In this document: in pieces, positions 45,860-56,184 of the stretch | Layout: each line of letters starts with the position of its first letter | Numbering within the stretch: the first letter of the stretch is position 1 | From: Mycobacterium vicinigordonae | GTDB taxonomy: Bacteria > Actinomycetota > Actinomycetes > Mycobacteriales > Mycobacteriaceae | Assembly (NCBI RefSeq): GCF_013466425.1 | Contig: NZ_CP059165.1 | Location: 4,278,001-4,342,000 of the forward strand | Direction of reading: 5' to 3' | Length of the DNA: 64,000 nt | Program-made: the position numbers and the translations under genes | Notes under the pieces: model-generated | Told to the model about the DNA's origin: nothing | Databases searched by the model: none | The model's input: the letters and a program-made list of their open reading frames with translations, nothing else

Positions 45860-46678
45860 CTAGCCCGGGGCCGCTAGGACCACCGGGTAGACCTCGTGGC
45901 TGCCTCGAAAGCCCTTGAGCTCGACCTCACGTGGGGTGCCCACCACAATGTCGGGGGATCCGGAAATTGCGTCCCGCACCGACTCGCTGATCAAAATCTC
46001 TCCGCCGTCGGCCTGGCCGGCTACCCGCGCAGCCAGCGCGACGTTGCGCCCGAACAGGTCGTCTCCGCGCCGTACCGAGCTGCCCATGTGCAAGCCGATG
46101 CGCACGCGAATCTGGTCCCAGCGCGAGGGATCTGACTGCAGCGCGCGCTGCACGGCGATACTGCAGCGCACCGCCTTCACGGGATCTGGGAAGGCGATCA
46201 TGAAGCCGTCGCCCTGGGTCTTCACCACATGACCACCGTGCTCCTCGACCTGCTGGTAGATCAGCTTGTTATGCCGTTCGAGCAGCTTCACCCAACCGCG
46301 GTCGCCGAGTTCCTCGTTGAGCTCGGTCGAACCCTCGATATCGGAAAAGGCGATCACCACATTGCCGTCCGCCGTCATCCTGGCCAGATCGGGGCGCTCC
46401 ACCCGGGCCCATCCCGCGAGGTCCTCGACCGAGTTGCGCACCGTGGCGCCGAGTCCCTTATTGATCAGCGAATCCGCGGTCCGCCATACGGTTTTGATGG
46501 CCAGCGGTGCCACTCCAGGCGGCCTGGAACGACGCCGAGGCCGTGTCTCCCGGAGGCGCTGCAACGCCAGCCGCGCTCCGCCCAGTTGTCGGCGCGACAC
46601 GATGAGCAGCACCCCCACCGCGATCAGGCCGCCGAATTCGACCAGGGCCGCGATTGCCCACACCCATGCCGCGCTCAC
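45860..46678 (-). CDS. Membrane-anchored class III adenylate/guanylate cyclase
   Basis: The 272-residue protein has one N-terminal membrane helix (about 8-28), a basic linker ([10 protein letters not shown]) and a cyclase homology domain (about 105-270). Metal-binding Asp113 (FSDIEGST) and Asp157 (KTQGDGF) are both kept, and [11 protein letters not shown] supplies the Asn and transition-state Arg, so it should be active. The product is probably cAMP; the guanylyl option cannot be excluded. Its start is one base after the citE stop, placing it at the end of the leucine-catabolism operon. No such gene sits next to citE in H37Rv as I recall. Confidence 0.9.
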   Translation of the reverse strand: MSAAWVWAIAALVEFGGLIAVGVLLIVSRRQLGGARLALQRLRETRPRRRSRPPGVAPLAIKTVWRTADSLINKGLGATVRNSVEDLAGWARVERPDLARMTADGNVVIAFSDIEGSTELNEELGDRGWVKLLERHNKLIYQQVEEHGGHVVKTQGDGFMIAFPDPVKAVRCSIAVQRALQSDPSRWDQIRVRIGLHMGSSVRRGDDLFGRNVALAARVAGQADGGEILISESVRDAISGSPDIVVGTPREVELKGFRGSHEVYPVVLAAPG

Positions 46679-46679
46679 G

Positions 46680-47501
46680 TCAGTCAGGTACCGATTCCCC
46701 AGCCCGGCGCAACATCACTTCCGCATGCCGCAGCACCGGCGAGTCCACCATCTGCCCCTCGAACGCAAACACCCCGCGCTCAGTCTTCGCCGCGGCCAGA
46801 ACCCTGCGAGCCCAATCCAGCTTGTCCTCACTTGGCCGATAAGCGTTGCGTACCACAGCGACCTGGCTGGGGTGAATGGATACCGTCACGTCGAAGCCGA
46901 CCGCGGCGGCGTCGACGGCCTCGTCGCGCAGACCGTCAACATCACGGATATCCAAGTGCACAGCGTCCAGAGCGAGGCGGCCGAAAGCGGACGCCGCGAG
47001 CAATATCGTCGACCGCACATGCCGGTCCACGTCGCGATAGCGGCCGTCCGGGCCCCGGCTGGAGCTGCCACCAAGTGAGACCGTGAGATCCTCAGCGCCC
47101 CACATCATTCCGATGACGCCCTCCGCGGCGGCGATCTCGGTGGCGAACACGGCACCGCGCGCGCTCTCCACCAACGCGATCACGTCGCGCGGTGCGAGCG
47201 CGACCACCTGAGCCGCCGACTCGGTCTTAGGCAGCATCACCGTGGTGTAGGCGGTCTCGGCCAGAACCTCCAGATCGCGCGTGTAGTCATCGGTGCCCGC
47301 GGCGTTGATCCGCACCACGGTCCGCGCCGGATCAAGGGGATTGTCCCGCAATGCCGCACGAGCGGCAGGCTTATCGGCTTCGGCCACACCATCTTCGAGG
47401 TCGAGGATAACCACATCGGCGGCAGCGGCGGCTTTGGCGAAACGCTCAGGACGATCGGCCGGGCAGAACAGCCAGCCGGGGCCGGCTTCACGCAGGCTCA
47501 C
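46680..47501 (-). CDS. citE: Beta-hydroxyacyl-CoA lyase, CitE-like (leucine and itaconate catabolism)
   Basis: The 273-residue TIM-barrel CitE/HpcH family protein has DLEDGV near residue 34, a metal-ligand Glu in [13 protein letters not shown] context and [12 protein letters not shown]. tuberculosis Rv2498c was assigned as a stereospecific lyase acting on (R)-citramalyl-CoA/HMG-CoA-type substrates in itaconate and leucine breakdown. The start GTG 47501 overlaps the MaoC-like stop by four bases. It is the last of seven tightly packed leucine-pathway genes. Confidence 0.93.
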   Translation of the reverse strand: MSLREAGPGWLFCPADRPERFAKAAAAADVVILDLEDGVAEADKPAARAALRDNPLDPARTVVRINAAGTDDYTRDLEVLAETAYTTVMLPKTESAAQVVALAPRDVIALVESARGAVFATEIAAAEGVIGMMWGAEDLTVSLGGSSSRGPDGRYRDVDRHVRSTILLAASAFGRLALDAVHLDIRDVDGLRDEAVDAAAVGFDVTVSIHPSQVAVVRNAYRPSEDKLDWARRVLAAAKTERGVFAFEGQMVDSPVLRHAEVMLRRAGESVPD

Positions 47502-48067
47502 GATTCCCCCAGCGGCTGCTTCTGCACCAGCGTGGTGCGCACGGCCCGCGCAACGACCTCGCCGTTCTGATTTCGGCCGGTGTGTTCCAGGGTGACGATG
47601 CCCTCGCCGGGGCGGCTTTTCGACTCTCGCTTGCCGGTGCAGACCGTCTCCGCGTAGAGGGTGTCGCCGTGAAAAACAGGCTTCGGGAACGACACTTCGG
47701 CGAAACCGAGGTTGGCGACAATGGTCCCCAGTGTCAGCTGTGCCACCGACAATCCGACCAGGGTGGACAGTGTGAACATCGAATTCACCAAGCGCTCACC
47801 GCGAAAGCCGGGCTGCTCGGCCGCCCACGCCGCATCTAGGTGCAGCGACTGGGTGTTCATCGTCAGCGTCGTGAACAGTACGTTGTCGGCCTCGGTAACG
47901 GTGCGACCCGGCCGGTGCAGATATGTCGTACCGACCTCGAACTCCTCGAACCACAGACCGCGCTGGATGATTCTCCTGCCATCCCCTTCGCCGACTGTGA
48001 ATCCCGCGTCGCGACTCACCGACTTTGTGTCGCCGGATTCACTTTCGGGCGCGGTGGGACTGCTCAT
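47498..48067 (-). CDS. MaoC-like (R)-specific enoyl-CoA hydratase (Rv2499c homologue)
   Basis: The 189-residue hotdog-fold protein has the MaoC dehydratase region ([21 protein letters not shown] and the later [10 protein letters not shown]). Within the leucine/itaconate operon it is expected to hydrate itaconyl-CoA or methylglutaconyl-CoA to feed the CitE-like lyase. It overlaps fadE19 by ATGA at 48064-48067 and citE by GTGA, showing coupled translation. Confidence 0.9.
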   Translation of the reverse strand: MSSPTAPESESGDTKSVSRDAGFTVGEGDGRRIIQRGLWFEEFEVGTTYLHRPGRTVTEADNVLFTTLTMNTQSLHLDAAWAAEQPGFRGERLVNSMFTLSTLVGLSVAQLTLGTIVANLGFAEVSFPKPVFHGDTLYAETVCTGKRESKSRPGEGIVTLEHTGRNQNGEVVARAVRTTLVQKQPLGES

Positions 48068-49230
48068 GACAGGCCCAAAGATCGCGCGATCAACATCAAT
48101 TGCACCTCCGTTGTGCCCTCACCGATTTCGAGGATCTTGCTGTCGCGGTAGTGACGCGCCACCGGGTACTCGTTCATGAAACCGTATCCGCCGTGGATCT
48201 GAGTGGCGTCCCGGGCGTTGTCCATCGCCGCCTCCGAGGACACCATCTTCGCGATCGCCGCCTCCTTCTTGAACGGTTTGCCGGCCAACATCTTTGCTGC
48301 CGCCTCGTAGTAGGCCGTGCGCGCCACGTGAGCTCGGGCCTCCATGCGCGCGATCTTGAAACTGATCGCCTGATACGACCCAATCGGCTGGCCGAACGAC
48401 TGCCGTTCCTTGGCGTATTTCACGCTCTCGTCTACGCAGCCTTGTGCAACTCCGGTGGCCAGCGCAGCGATCGCAATACGGCCCTCGTCCAGGATCGACA
48501 GGAAATTCGCGTAACCCTTACCGCGGACGCCAAGCAAGTTCTCCTCGGGGACGCGCGCGTCGTCGAAAGTCAGCGGATGGGTGTCGGACGCGTTCCATCC
48601 GACCTTGTTGTAGACGGGCTCGACGATGAATCCCGGTGTGCCGTTCGGGACGATAATCGTCGAGATCTCCTTTCTACCGTCGGCGATTTCGCCGGTGACG
48701 GCGGTGACGGTGACCAGAGTGGTGATGTCCGTGCCGGAGTTGGTGATGAACTGCTTGCTGCCATTGACAATCCACTCGCCGTCCTCCAGCCGGGCGGTGG
48801 TTCGGGTGCCACCCGCGTCCGAGCCCGCACCCGGCTCGGTAAGCCCGAAGCCGGCCAGTGCGCGTCCGGCTACCAGGTCGGGCAACCATTTGCTTTTCTG
48901 CTCCTCGGTGCCGAACCGGTAGACGGGCATCGCGCCCAGCCCCACACCCGCTTCCAGCGTGATCGCCACCGACTGGTCGACCTTGCCGAGTTCCTCGAGC
49001 GCGAGCGCCAATGCGAAGTAGTCGCCACCCATACCGCCGTACTCTTCCGGGAACGGCAGGCCGAACAGGCCCATCTCGCCCATCTTCGCGACAACCTCGT
49101 ACGGAAAGCTGTGTTCTTCATCATGTTTCGCCGACACCGGCGCCACCACAGAGCGCGCGAAATCAGCCACCGTATCGCGTAGGTCCTCGTATTCCTTGGG
49201 TAACGTCCCGGCGGGAATGGTCGTCGTCAT
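48064..49230 (-). CDS. fadE19: Acyl-CoA dehydrogenase, isovaleryl-CoA-type
   Basis: The 388-residue acyl-CoA dehydrogenase has [18 protein letters not shown] (flavin/substrate-binding), [20 protein letters not shown] and the end [17 protein letters not shown]. It oxidises a short branched acyl-CoA, in this operon probably isovaleryl-CoA to methylcrotonyl-CoA. ATG 49230 is chosen (GAGG 5 bases upstream); the frame start at 49239 would be TTG. It sits 5 bases after the accA1 stop. Confidence 0.94.
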   Translation of the reverse strand: MTTTIPAGTLPKEYEDLRDTVADFARSVVAPVSAKHDEEHSFPYEVVAKMGEMGLFGLPFPEEYGGMGGDYFALALALEELGKVDQSVAITLEAGVGLGAMPVYRFGTEEQKSKWLPDLVAGRALAGFGLTEPGAGSDAGGTRTTARLEDGEWIVNGSKQFITNSGTDITTLVTVTAVTGEIADGRKEISTIIVPNGTPGFIVEPVYNKVGWNASDTHPLTFDDARVPEENLLGVRGKGYANFLSILDEGRIAIAALATGVAQGCVDESVKYAKERQSFGQPIGSYQAISFKIARMEARAHVARTAYYEAAAKMLAGKPFKKEAAIAKMVSSEAAMDNARDATQIHGGYGFMNEYPVARHYRDSKILEIGEGTTEVQLMLIARSLGLS

Positions 49231-49235
49231 AATCC

Positions 49236-51227
49236 TCAACCCTTGCCTTCTTCTTGTTCTGTCTCCGGTATCAGTCGCGCGAGCACTTGTTCGACCTTCA
49301 CCTGATCGCCGACACCGACCAGCACCTCCACTCGGCCCGAAATCGGTGCGGCCAGAGAGTGTTCCATCTTCATCGCCTCCACCACCACCACCACGTCACC
49401 CTCGGACACCTGAGCCCCGGATTCGACCTGCACCGCGATGACGCTGCCCGGCATCGGGCTGACCACCTCGGCGGGCCGCTCCCCCGCGGCGCGATGGATC
49501 TTGTGCTCCTCGGCCTCGCGGATGTGCCAAGTGCCGCGTTCGTCGGCGATCCACAGGTGCCCGTCGGCCTCGGCCAAGCGGTAATCGCGCCGTACACCAT
49601 CCAGCGTCACCGTCAGCCGATTTTGCTTGAGTTCTGCACTAGCACTGCTAGTTTCGCCGGTACCAATCTGCACGGTGGCCGCCGAGGGCACACCGCGCAC
49701 GGACACTGTCTCGGTCCGCAACGCCGTCCCCATCGCCGTGCGGACAGGTGCCGTGGCGCCACCCACCCGCCAACCGCTTGGTGCCGCCCACAGATCGTCG
49801 CCGGCGCGCCGCGACAGCACCGATTGGACGTAGAGTCCAGAGGCGGCGAACACGTCGTCGGGCGCGGGCGACGGGGCAAAGTCGGCCAACCGCTCGTCTA
49901 AGAGCGCGGTGTCGAGGTCACCTGCCTGCACCCGTTCGTCGGCCAGCAGGAAACGCAGGAACTCGACGTTGGTCTGCACACCCAACACGGCGGTATGCGA
50001 GAGCGCCTGGTCCAGGCGCGCCAGCGCCTGGGCGCGATCGGCGCCGTGGGCGATCACCTTGCTCAGCATCGGGTCGTAGTCGCTGCCTATTACCGTATTC
50101 GCCTGCAACGAAGAGTCAACGCGGACACCGGGTCCGGACGGTTCGATCACATGGAGAACCCGGCCGCCGGTGGGCAGGAATCCGCGGGCGGGATCCTCTG
50201 CATACACCCGCGCCTCGATCGCATGACCAGTCAGCTCGACGTCGTCCTGCGCGAAGCCCAGTTTCTCCCCGGCAGCGACCCGCAATTGCCACTCAACGAG
50301 GTCGAGTCCGGTGACCGCTTCGGTGACCGGGTGTTCCACCTGCAGCCGGGTGTTCATCTCCATGAAGAAAAACTCGTCGGGACGGTCGCCGGAGACGATG
50401 AACTCCACCGTGCCGGCACCGACGTAGTCGACGCTGCGCGCGGTATCGCACGCCGCGGCACCGATGCGCGCCCGGGTTGCCGCGTCCAGCAGCGGCGAGG
50501 GTGCTTCCTCGATCACCTTCTGATGACGCCGTTGCAGGCTACACTCGCGTTCCCCGAGATGGACCACGCTGCCGTGCTTGTCGGCAATGATTTGCACCTC
50601 AATGTGCCTGGGCTGCAACACAAAACGCTCTAGGAACAGAGTGTCGTCACCGAAAGCGGAGCTCGCTTCGCGGCGGGCACTGATAAGAGCATCGCTCAGG
50701 CGCGCCGGGTCCTCCACCATCCGCATACCTTTGCCGCCACCGCCAGCGGACGGCTTCACCAGCACCGGGTAGCCCACCTCGGCGGCAGCCGCGACGAGTT
50801 CGTCATCGGTCAGCCCGCGCCGCGCGATGCCGGGGACCACCGGCACGTCGAAGGCAGCGACCGCGTTCTTGGCGGCGATCTTGTCACCCATCACTTCGAT
50901 GGCATGTGCGGGCGGACCCAGGAACACCACACCAGCGCGGTCGCACGCCGCAGCGAAATCGGCGTTCTCGGAGAGGAACCCGTATCCGGGATGGATCGCT
51001 TGCGCCCCGGAACGCTGCGCGGCGTCAATCACCTTGGCGATGTCAAGGTAACTTTCCCGGGCCGGCGCGGGACCCAGCCGCACGGCCGTGTCGGCCTCCG
51101 CGACGTGGCGAGCACCGGCGTCAGCGTCGCTGTAGACGGCGACCGACCGAATGTTCATCCGACGCAGAGTCCGGATCACCCGAACCGCGATCTCGCCGCG
51201 GTTGGCCACTAAGACGGTGTCAAACAT
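49236..51227 (-). CDS. accA1: Acyl-CoA carboxylase alpha subunit (biotin carboxylase + BCCP)
   Basis: The 663-residue protein has an ATP-grasp biotin carboxylase domain (about 1-450; ATP loop [12 protein letters not shown]). A linker domain follows, then a C-terminal biotinyl domain with EAMKMEH, where Lys620 carries biotin. With AccD1 it forms 3-methylcrotonyl-CoA carboxylase in leucine degradation. The start ATG 51227 is three bases past the accD1 stop. Homologue of Rv2501c. Confidence 0.96.
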   Translation of the reverse strand: MFDTVLVANRGEIAVRVIRTLRRMNIRSVAVYSDADAGARHVAEADTAVRLGPAPARESYLDIAKVIDAAQRSGAQAIHPGYGFLSENADFAAACDRAGVVFLGPPAHAIEVMGDKIAAKNAVAAFDVPVVPGIARRGLTDDELVAAAAEVGYPVLVKPSAGGGGKGMRMVEDPARLSDALISARREASSAFGDDTLFLERFVLQPRHIEVQIIADKHGSVVHLGERECSLQRRHQKVIEEAPSPLLDAATRARIGAAACDTARSVDYVGAGTVEFIVSGDRPDEFFFMEMNTRLQVEHPVTEAVTGLDLVEWQLRVAAGEKLGFAQDDVELTGHAIEARVYAEDPARGFLPTGGRVLHVIEPSGPGVRVDSSLQANTVIGSDYDPMLSKVIAHGADRAQALARLDQALSHTAVLGVQTNVEFLRFLLADERVQAGDLDTALLDERLADFAPSPAPDDVFAASGLYVQSVLSRRAGDDLWAAPSGWRVGGATAPVRTAMGTALRTETVSVRGVPSAATVQIGTGETSSASAELKQNRLTVTLDGVRRDYRLAEADGHLWIADERGTWHIREAEEHKIHRAAGERPAEVVSPMPGSVIAVQVESGAQVSEGDVVVVVEAMKMEHSLAAPISGRVEVLVGVGDQVKVEQVLARLIPETEQEEGKG

Positions 51228-51230
51228 CTG

Positions 51231-52811
51231 TCACATCCGGAAGACGCCGTAGGAAACCGATTCGAGCGGACTATGCGCACACAGTGAAAGAGCAAGCCCA
51301 ACAACGGTTCTAGTATCGGCAGGGTCGATGATGCCGTCATCCCACAGCCGGGCGGTGGAATAGTACGGATTGCCCTGATTCTCGTATTGCGCGCGGATCG
51401 GCGCTTTGAACGCCTCCTCGTCCCCGGGAGACCACGGCTTGCCGGACGCCGAAAGCTGCTCGCCCCGCACGGTCGCCAGCACCGACGCCGCCTGCTCACC
51501 ACCCATCACCGAAATCCGGGCATTGGGCCACATCCACAAGAAGCGCGGCGAGTACGCCCGCCCGCACATCGAATAGTTGCCCGCACCATAGGACCCACCG
51601 ATCACCACGGTCAGCTTCGGCACCCGGGCACAGGCCACGGCAGTGACCATTTTCGCGCCGTTCTTCGCGATACCGCCCGCCTCGTAGTCGCGGCCGACCA
51701 TAAATCCGGCGATGTTCTGCAGGAACAGCAGCGGAATCTTGCGCTTGTCACACAACTCGATGAAATGCGCTCCCTTGAGCGCGGATTCGCTGAACAGCAC
51801 CCCGTTGTTGGCGATGATGCCCACCGGATGTCCGTGTATACGCGCGAACGTGGTTACCAGAGATTTGCCGTAGTTGGCCTTGAATTCACTGAATTCACCT
51901 CCATCGACCAACCGCACGATTACCTCGTGCACGTCGTAGGGCACCCGCGGGTCCGGGGGCACCACGTCGTAAAGCTCGGTCTGTGCGCAGCCGGGCTCGG
52001 CGTAGGGGCTGATGTCCCACTGCGCCGGTTCGCGTGGCCCGAATGTGGCGGCGATCTTGCGGACGATGCGCAGCGCGTCCTCGTCGTCCTCGGCCAGATG
52101 GTCGGTAACGCCCGAGACCCGCGAGTGCAGGTCGCCGCCGCCGAGTTCCTCGGCTGTGACGATTTCCCCGGTGGCTGCCTTCACCAGCGGCGGGCCTCCC
52201 AGGAAAATCGTGCCCTGCTCGCGCACGATGACGGCTTCGTCGCTCATTGCCGGCACGTAGGCACCGCCCGCCGTGCACGAGCCGAGCACCGCGGCTACTT
52301 GCGGAATTCCCTTGGCGCTCATGGTCGCCTGGTTGTAGAAGATCCGGCCGAAGTGTTCGCGGTCCGGGAACACTTCGTCTTGTTTCGGCAGGAATGCACC
52401 GCCGGAGTCGACCAGGTAAATGCACGGCAGCAGATTCTGCAGTGCGACCTCTTGCGCACGCAGATGCTTCTTCACCGTGACTGGGTAGTAAGTGCCACCC
52501 TTGACCGTCGCGTCGTTGGCGACGATCACGCATTCGCGGCCAGACACCCGCCCGATTCCGGTGATGATCCCCGCACCCGGGGATTCGTCGTCGTACATGC
52601 CGTTAGCGGCCAACGCGGACAGTTCCAAAAACGGGCTACCCGGGTCGAGTAGCCGGTCCACCCGATCGCGGGGCAGCAGCTTGCCGCGGCTGACGTGGCG
52701 TTCCCGGGCTTTCTCGTTGCCGCCAAGTGCGGCGGCGGCCAGCTTGTCGTTGAGTTCGGCGACCAACCGGCGGTGTTCGTCAGCGAACGACGGCGCGATA
52801 GTTGTGGTCAT
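51231..52811 (-). CDS. accD1: Acyl-CoA carboxylase beta subunit (carboxyltransferase)
   Basis: The 526-residue carboxyltransferase has two crotonase-like halves. The acyl-CoA-binding region around [16 protein letters not shown] and the second oxyanion region [20 protein letters not shown] are both visible. It transfers CO2 from biotin on AccA1 to methylcrotonyl-CoA. It overlaps scoB by ATGA (52808-52811). Homologue of Rv2502c. Confidence 0.96.
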   Translation of the reverse strand: MTTTIAPSFADEHRRLVAELNDKLAAAALGGNEKARERHVSRGKLLPRDRVDRLLDPGSPFLELSALAANGMYDDESPGAGIITGIGRVSGRECVIVANDATVKGGTYYPVTVKKHLRAQEVALQNLLPCIYLVDSGGAFLPKQDEVFPDREHFGRIFYNQATMSAKGIPQVAAVLGSCTAGGAYVPAMSDEAVIVREQGTIFLGGPPLVKAATGEIVTAEELGGGDLHSRVSGVTDHLAEDDEDALRIVRKIAATFGPREPAQWDISPYAEPGCAQTELYDVVPPDPRVPYDVHEVIVRLVDGGEFSEFKANYGKSLVTTFARIHGHPVGIIANNGVLFSESALKGAHFIELCDKRKIPLLFLQNIAGFMVGRDYEAGGIAKNGAKMVTAVACARVPKLTVVIGGSYGAGNYSMCGRAYSPRFLWMWPNARISVMGGEQAASVLATVRGEQLSASGKPWSPGDEEAFKAPIRAQYENQGNPYYSTARLWDDGIIDPADTRTVVGLALSLCAHSPLESVSYGVFRM

Positions 52812-53455
52812 CGAGTCACCAGACCCGAAAGATTCAGTGGTGGTTGGGTTTTGGACAGCACCTCTTCAACCGACACATCGGGAGCGGTCTCGACCAGGTG
52901 CAGTCCGTCGTCGCGGACGTCGATCACTGCCAGCTCGGTGACGATCCGGTTGACGCAGCCCACGCCGGTGAGCGGCAGGGTGCATCGCTCGAGGATCTTC
53001 GGGCTGCCGTCCCTGGCAGCATGTTCCATCATCACAATCACCTTGCGGGCGCCATGCACGAGATCCATCGCCCCGCCCATGCCTTTGACCATCTTGCCCG
53101 GGATCATCCAATTTGCAAGATCGCCGGCCACCGAAACCTGCATGGCCCCAAGGACTGCCACATCGAGATGGCCGCCGCGGATGATGCCGAATGACGTCGA
53201 GGAGCCGAAGAATGACGCACCCGGCAGCGTGGTGACCGTCTCCTTGCCAGCGTTGATCAAGTCGGCGTCGACGTCCTCGGGGCGCGGGTAGGGGCCGACG
53301 CCGAGGATCCCGTTCTCCGAGTGCAGGACTACATGAATGCCCTCGGGAAGGTGGTTAGGGATCAGGGTGGGCATGCCGATGCCGAGGTTGACGTACTGGC
53401 CATCCTCAAACTCTGATGCCACCCGGGCAGCCATCCCGTCTCTGCTCCAGCTCAT
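52808..53455 (-). CDS. scoB: 3-oxoacid CoA-transferase subunit B
   Basis: The 215-residue beta subunit of SCOT-type CoA-transferase has the catalytic Glu47 in [10 protein letters not shown]. With ScoA it moves CoA from succinyl-CoA to acetoacetate or, in itaconate catabolism, to itaconate. The start [15 protein letters not shown] at ATG 53455 fits the family. The longer frame upstream only translates the minisatellite. The ribosome-binding site GAGGAGGAG and the ATG itself both belong to the last copy of the 51-bp repeat, so repeat number may influence expression. Confidence 0.95.
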   Translation of the reverse strand: MSWSRDGMAARVASEFEDGQYVNLGIGMPTLIPNHLPEGIHVVLHSENGILGVGPYPRPEDVDADLINAGKETVTTLPGASFFGSSTSFGIIRGGHLDVAVLGAMQVSVAGDLANWMIPGKMVKGMGGAMDLVHGARKVIVMMEHAARDGSPKILERCTLPLTGVGCVNRIVTELAVIDVRDDGLHLVETAPDVSVEEVLSKTQPPLNLSGLVTR

Positions 53456-53655
53456 ATGACGGCACTCCTCCTCATCGCAACGCTCTGCATCGTCGTCGCG
53501 CCCATATGACGGCACTCCTCCTCATCGCAACGCTCTGCATCGTCGTCGCCGCCCATATGACGGCACTCCTCCTCATCGCAACGCTCTGCATCGTCGTCGC
53601 CGCCCATATGACGGCACTCCTCCTCATCGCAACGCTCTGCATCGTCGTCGCCGCG
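53453..53655. repeat. MIRU-like minisatellite, four tandem copies of a 50-51 bp unit
   Basis: Units starting CATATGACGGCACTCCTC occur at 53453, 53503, 53554 and 53605; the first is 50 bp (one C missing in GTCGCGCCC versus GTCGCCGCCC) and the others 51 bp. They are almost identical and fill the whole scoA-scoB spacer. On the coding strand each unit holds GACGACGATGCAGAGCG and GATGAGGAGGAG, motifs I associate with M. tuberculosis MIRU elements. No unique spacers separate units, so it is not a CRISPR array. Confidence 0.93.
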
Positions 53656-53656
53656 G

Positions 53657-54400
53657 TCATCGCACCGTCTCTTTCTCAATCCGCTTCTCTGGATTAGGAA
53701 CATGCACGACGCGCTGCACGAAAACGCCCGGCGTGTGCACCGTGGCCGGGTCGATCTCGCCGGGCTCGACCAACTCCTCGACCTCGGCGATGGTGATGCG
53801 GCCCGCCGGCGCGCACTCGGGGTTGAAGTTGCCGGCGGCGTAGCGATACACCAGGTTGCCGTGCCGGTCGCCCTTCCAGGCGTGCACCAACGCGAAGTCG
53901 GTGCGGATTCCCCGCTCGAGAACGTAAGTGATGCCGTCGAATTCGCGGGTCTCCTTGGGTGGCGACACCACAGCTACCTCGCCGGACGCGTCGTAGCGCC
54001 AGGGCAGCCCACCGTCGGCGATCTGAGTGCCGACCCCGGCCGGAGTGTAGAAGCCGGGAATGCCCAGGCCGCCAGCACGCAACCGTTCGGCCAGTGTGCC
54101 CTGAGGGGTCAGCTCGACTTCGAGTTCACCGGATAAGAACTGCCGGGCGAATTCCTTGTTCTCCCCCACATAGGATGAAACGGTCCGGCGAATTCGCTTG
54201 TGTGCCAGCAACACTCCCAACCCGATTCCGTCGACGCCACAATTGTTGGACACCGTCTCCAGATCGGTCACCCCACTGTCGGCCAACGCAGCGATCAACG
54301 CCTCGGGGATACCACACAGCCCGAATCCGCCGACGGCCAGTGACGACCCGTCAGTTATGTCAGCGACTGCTTCCGCAGCGGTCGCCACCACTTTGTCCAT
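53657..54400 (-). CDS. scoA: 3-oxoacid CoA-transferase subunit A
   Basis: The 247-residue alpha subunit begins MDKVVATAAEAVADITDGSS and carries GGFGLCGIPEALI, the CoA-binding glycine motif of family I CoA-transferases. It forms the active enzyme with ScoB. It is the first gene of the leucine/itaconate operon; a BkaR-type palindrome lies 23-40 bp upstream of its ATG (54400). Its stop is followed immediately by the minisatellite that separates it from scoB. Confidence 0.95.
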   Translation of the reverse strand: MDKVVATAAEAVADITDGSSLAVGGFGLCGIPEALIAALADSGVTDLETVSNNCGVDGIGLGVLLAHKRIRRTVSSYVGENKEFARQFLSGELEVELTPQGTLAERLRAGGLGIPGFYTPAGVGTQIADGGLPWRYDASGEVAVVSPPKETREFDGITYVLERGIRTDFALVHAWKGDRHGNLVYRYAAGNFNPECAPAGRITIAEVEELVEPGEIDPATVHTPGVFVQRVVHVPNPEKRIEKETVR

Positions 54401-54422
54401 TGCCGCCCCGTCTCACGATTTG

Positions 54423-54440
54423 AGTTAATAATCATTAACT
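54423..54440. promoter_or_regulatory. BkaR-type operator upstream of scoA
   Basis: AGTTAAT-AATC-ATTAACT is a perfect 7-4-7 palindrome in an AT-rich patch 23 bp before the scoA start. It matches the 18-bp site between fadD35 and bkaR in its outer bases (RGTTARTNNNNATTAACY). Confidence 0.75.
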
Positions 54441-54498
54441 GGATAGTGAGAATACCATCTGCATAGCGACAGGTCCAGGGAGGCCGGACCACGCGGGG

Positions 54499-56118
54499 CT
54501 ATTGCTCACCGGCCAGGTACTCGATCGCTTGCGCACGCATCTCGACCTTGCGAACCTTGCCTGTGACGGTCATCGGAAACTCGTCGACAATCCATACATA
54601 GCGCGGGATCTTGAACCGGGCGATGCGGCCCAGACAGAATTCGCGCAACCGCTCCACGGTCAGCTCAGCCGACCCTTCGCGCAACTTGACCACTGCCATC
54701 AGTTCCTCACCGTAGCGTTCGTCAGGTACCCCGATGACGTGCCCATCGACGACGTCGGGATGGGTGTGCAGGAACTCCTCGATCTCGCGCGGCGAGATGT
54801 TCTCGCCCCCGCGCACGACGATGTCCTTGATTCGTCCGGTGATGCGCACGTATCCTTCTGCGTCCATTGACGCCAGGTCGCCAGTGTGCATCCATCCGTC
54901 CGCGTCGAGGACCTCGGCGGTCTTATCCGGCTCATTCCAGTAACCCGACATCACCGAGTAGCCGCGCGTGCAGAACTCTCCGGCCACACCCCGAGGCACC
55001 GTCGCACCCGCCGGATCCACCATCTTGATCTCCAGGTGCGGACCCACGCGCCCGACGGTTTCCACCCGTCGCTCCAATGGGTCGTCGGTGCGCGTCTGCG
55101 TGGCTACCGGAGATGTCTCGGTCATGCCGTAGCAGATGGAAACCCCTGGCATGTGCATACGTTCGATCACCTTGCGCATCACCTCGACCGGACACGTGGC
55201 GCCGGCCATGATGCCAGTGCGCAGACTGTCGAGCCGGTAGGCGTCGAACTCTGGCAGCGCAAGTTCGGCGATGAACATCGTCGGCACACCGTAGAGGCTG
55301 GTGCAGCGTTCGTCCTGGACAGCGCGCAGGGTCGCGCCGGGATCGAAACCCGGCGCCGGGATCACCATGCAGGCGCCGTGGCTGGTGGCCGCCAGGTTGC
55401 CCAGAACCAAGCCGAAGCAATGGTAGAACGGCACCGGTATGCAGATTCGGTCCGTCTCGGTGTAGTCCAACAGCTCGCCAACCAGGTAGCCGTTGTTGAG
55501 GATGTTGCGGTGGCTGAGGGTGACACCCTTCGGGTATCCCGTTGTGCCGGAAGTGTATTGGATATTGACCGGATCGGTGGACACCAAGGTCGCGGCGATG
55601 GCCTGCAAGCGAGCAGCGTCGGCGTCGGCCTCAGCCAGTTCGGCCCAGCGCTGACTGCCCATGAGCACTACGTCGCGTAGCTCAGGACAGTCCGGTGCCG
55701 TCTCCGCCAGCATCGCAGCATAGTCCGCATCCTTGAAACCCGGCGCAGCTATCACCATCACTACACCGGATTGCCTTAGCGCATAAGTTAATTCGCGGGC
55801 ACGGTACGCGGGATTGATGCTCACTAGGATCGCACCGATCTCGGCGGCGGCGTACTGGACCAGCACCCACTCCCAGCGGTTGGGGGCCCACACGCCGATG
55901 CGATCACCCGTGGCGATCCCTGCCCGCAGCAGCCCGGCCGCCAAACGGCGCACGTCGGCCAGGAACTCGGCGTATGTCCAGCGCCGCCCCGCCGTAACGT
56001 CGACCAGCGCGTCGCAATCAGCGAATATGGTTGCGGTGTCTGCAAGATTGGTGCCGATGGTGGTCTCGAGCAGCGCAGGCGTGCTCGAACCCTGTTCGTA
56101 GGAAAGCGGAGTTGCCAC
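54499..56118 (-). CDS. fadD35: Acyl-CoA synthetase (FadD35)
   Basis: The 539-residue AMP-binding enzyme has the P-loop-like [12 protein letters not shown] near residue 190, YGMTETSP near 335 and the C-terminal [14 protein letters not shown]. The catalytic lysine is in [11 protein letters not shown] near the C-terminus. It activates a fatty or branched acid to its CoA thioester. GTG 56118 is the start. It is divergent from bkaR, and the intervening 66 bp contain a BkaR-type operator, so it is probably part of the same regulon as scoA-citE, although separated from scoA by its own 98-bp promoter region. Confidence 0.94.
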   Translation of the reverse strand: MATPLSYEQGSSTPALLETTIGTNLADTATIFADCDALVDVTAGRRWTYAEFLADVRRLAAGLLRAGIATGDRIGVWAPNRWEWVLVQYAAAEIGAILVSINPAYRARELTYALRQSGVVMVIAAPGFKDADYAAMLAETAPDCPELRDVVLMGSQRWAELAEADADAARLQAIAATLVSTDPVNIQYTSGTTGYPKGVTLSHRNILNNGYLVGELLDYTETDRICIPVPFYHCFGLVLGNLAATSHGACMVIPAPGFDPGATLRAVQDERCTSLYGVPTMFIAELALPEFDAYRLDSLRTGIMAGATCPVEVMRKVIERMHMPGVSICYGMTETSPVATQTRTDDPLERRVETVGRVGPHLEIKMVDPAGATVPRGVAGEFCTRGYSVMSGYWNEPDKTAEVLDADGWMHTGDLASMDAEGYVRITGRIKDIVVRGGENISPREIEEFLHTHPDVVDGHVIGVPDERYGEELMAVVKLREGSAELTVERLREFCLGRIARFKIPRYVWIVDEFPMTVTGKVRKVEMRAQAIEYLAGEQ

Positions 56119-56146
56119 GGTTCCTCCGGCAGGTGATTGGGTGCTA

Positions 56147-56164
56147 GGTTAGTGAAGATTAACC
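56147..56164. promoter_or_regulatory. BkaR-type operator between fadD35 and bkaR
   Basis: GGTTAGTGAAGATTAACC is an 18-bp imperfect palindrome with the same outline as the scoA site. It lies 29 bp before the fadD35 start and 20 bp before the bkaR start, so it could control both genes and give autoregulation. Confidence 0.7.
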
Positions 56165-56184
56165 GACATGTCCAGGAGGCCGGT

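Noticed and set aside
53453..53655. CRISPR array
   Set aside because: The units are directly adjacent and nearly identical with no unique spacers, and no cas genes are present.
53416..53697. Plus-strand frame giving repeated hydrophobic segments ([16 protein letters not shown])
   Set aside because: It is the reverse of the minisatellite, has no ribosome-binding site and is antisense to the sco operon; the membrane-like repeat is a by-product of the codon pattern.
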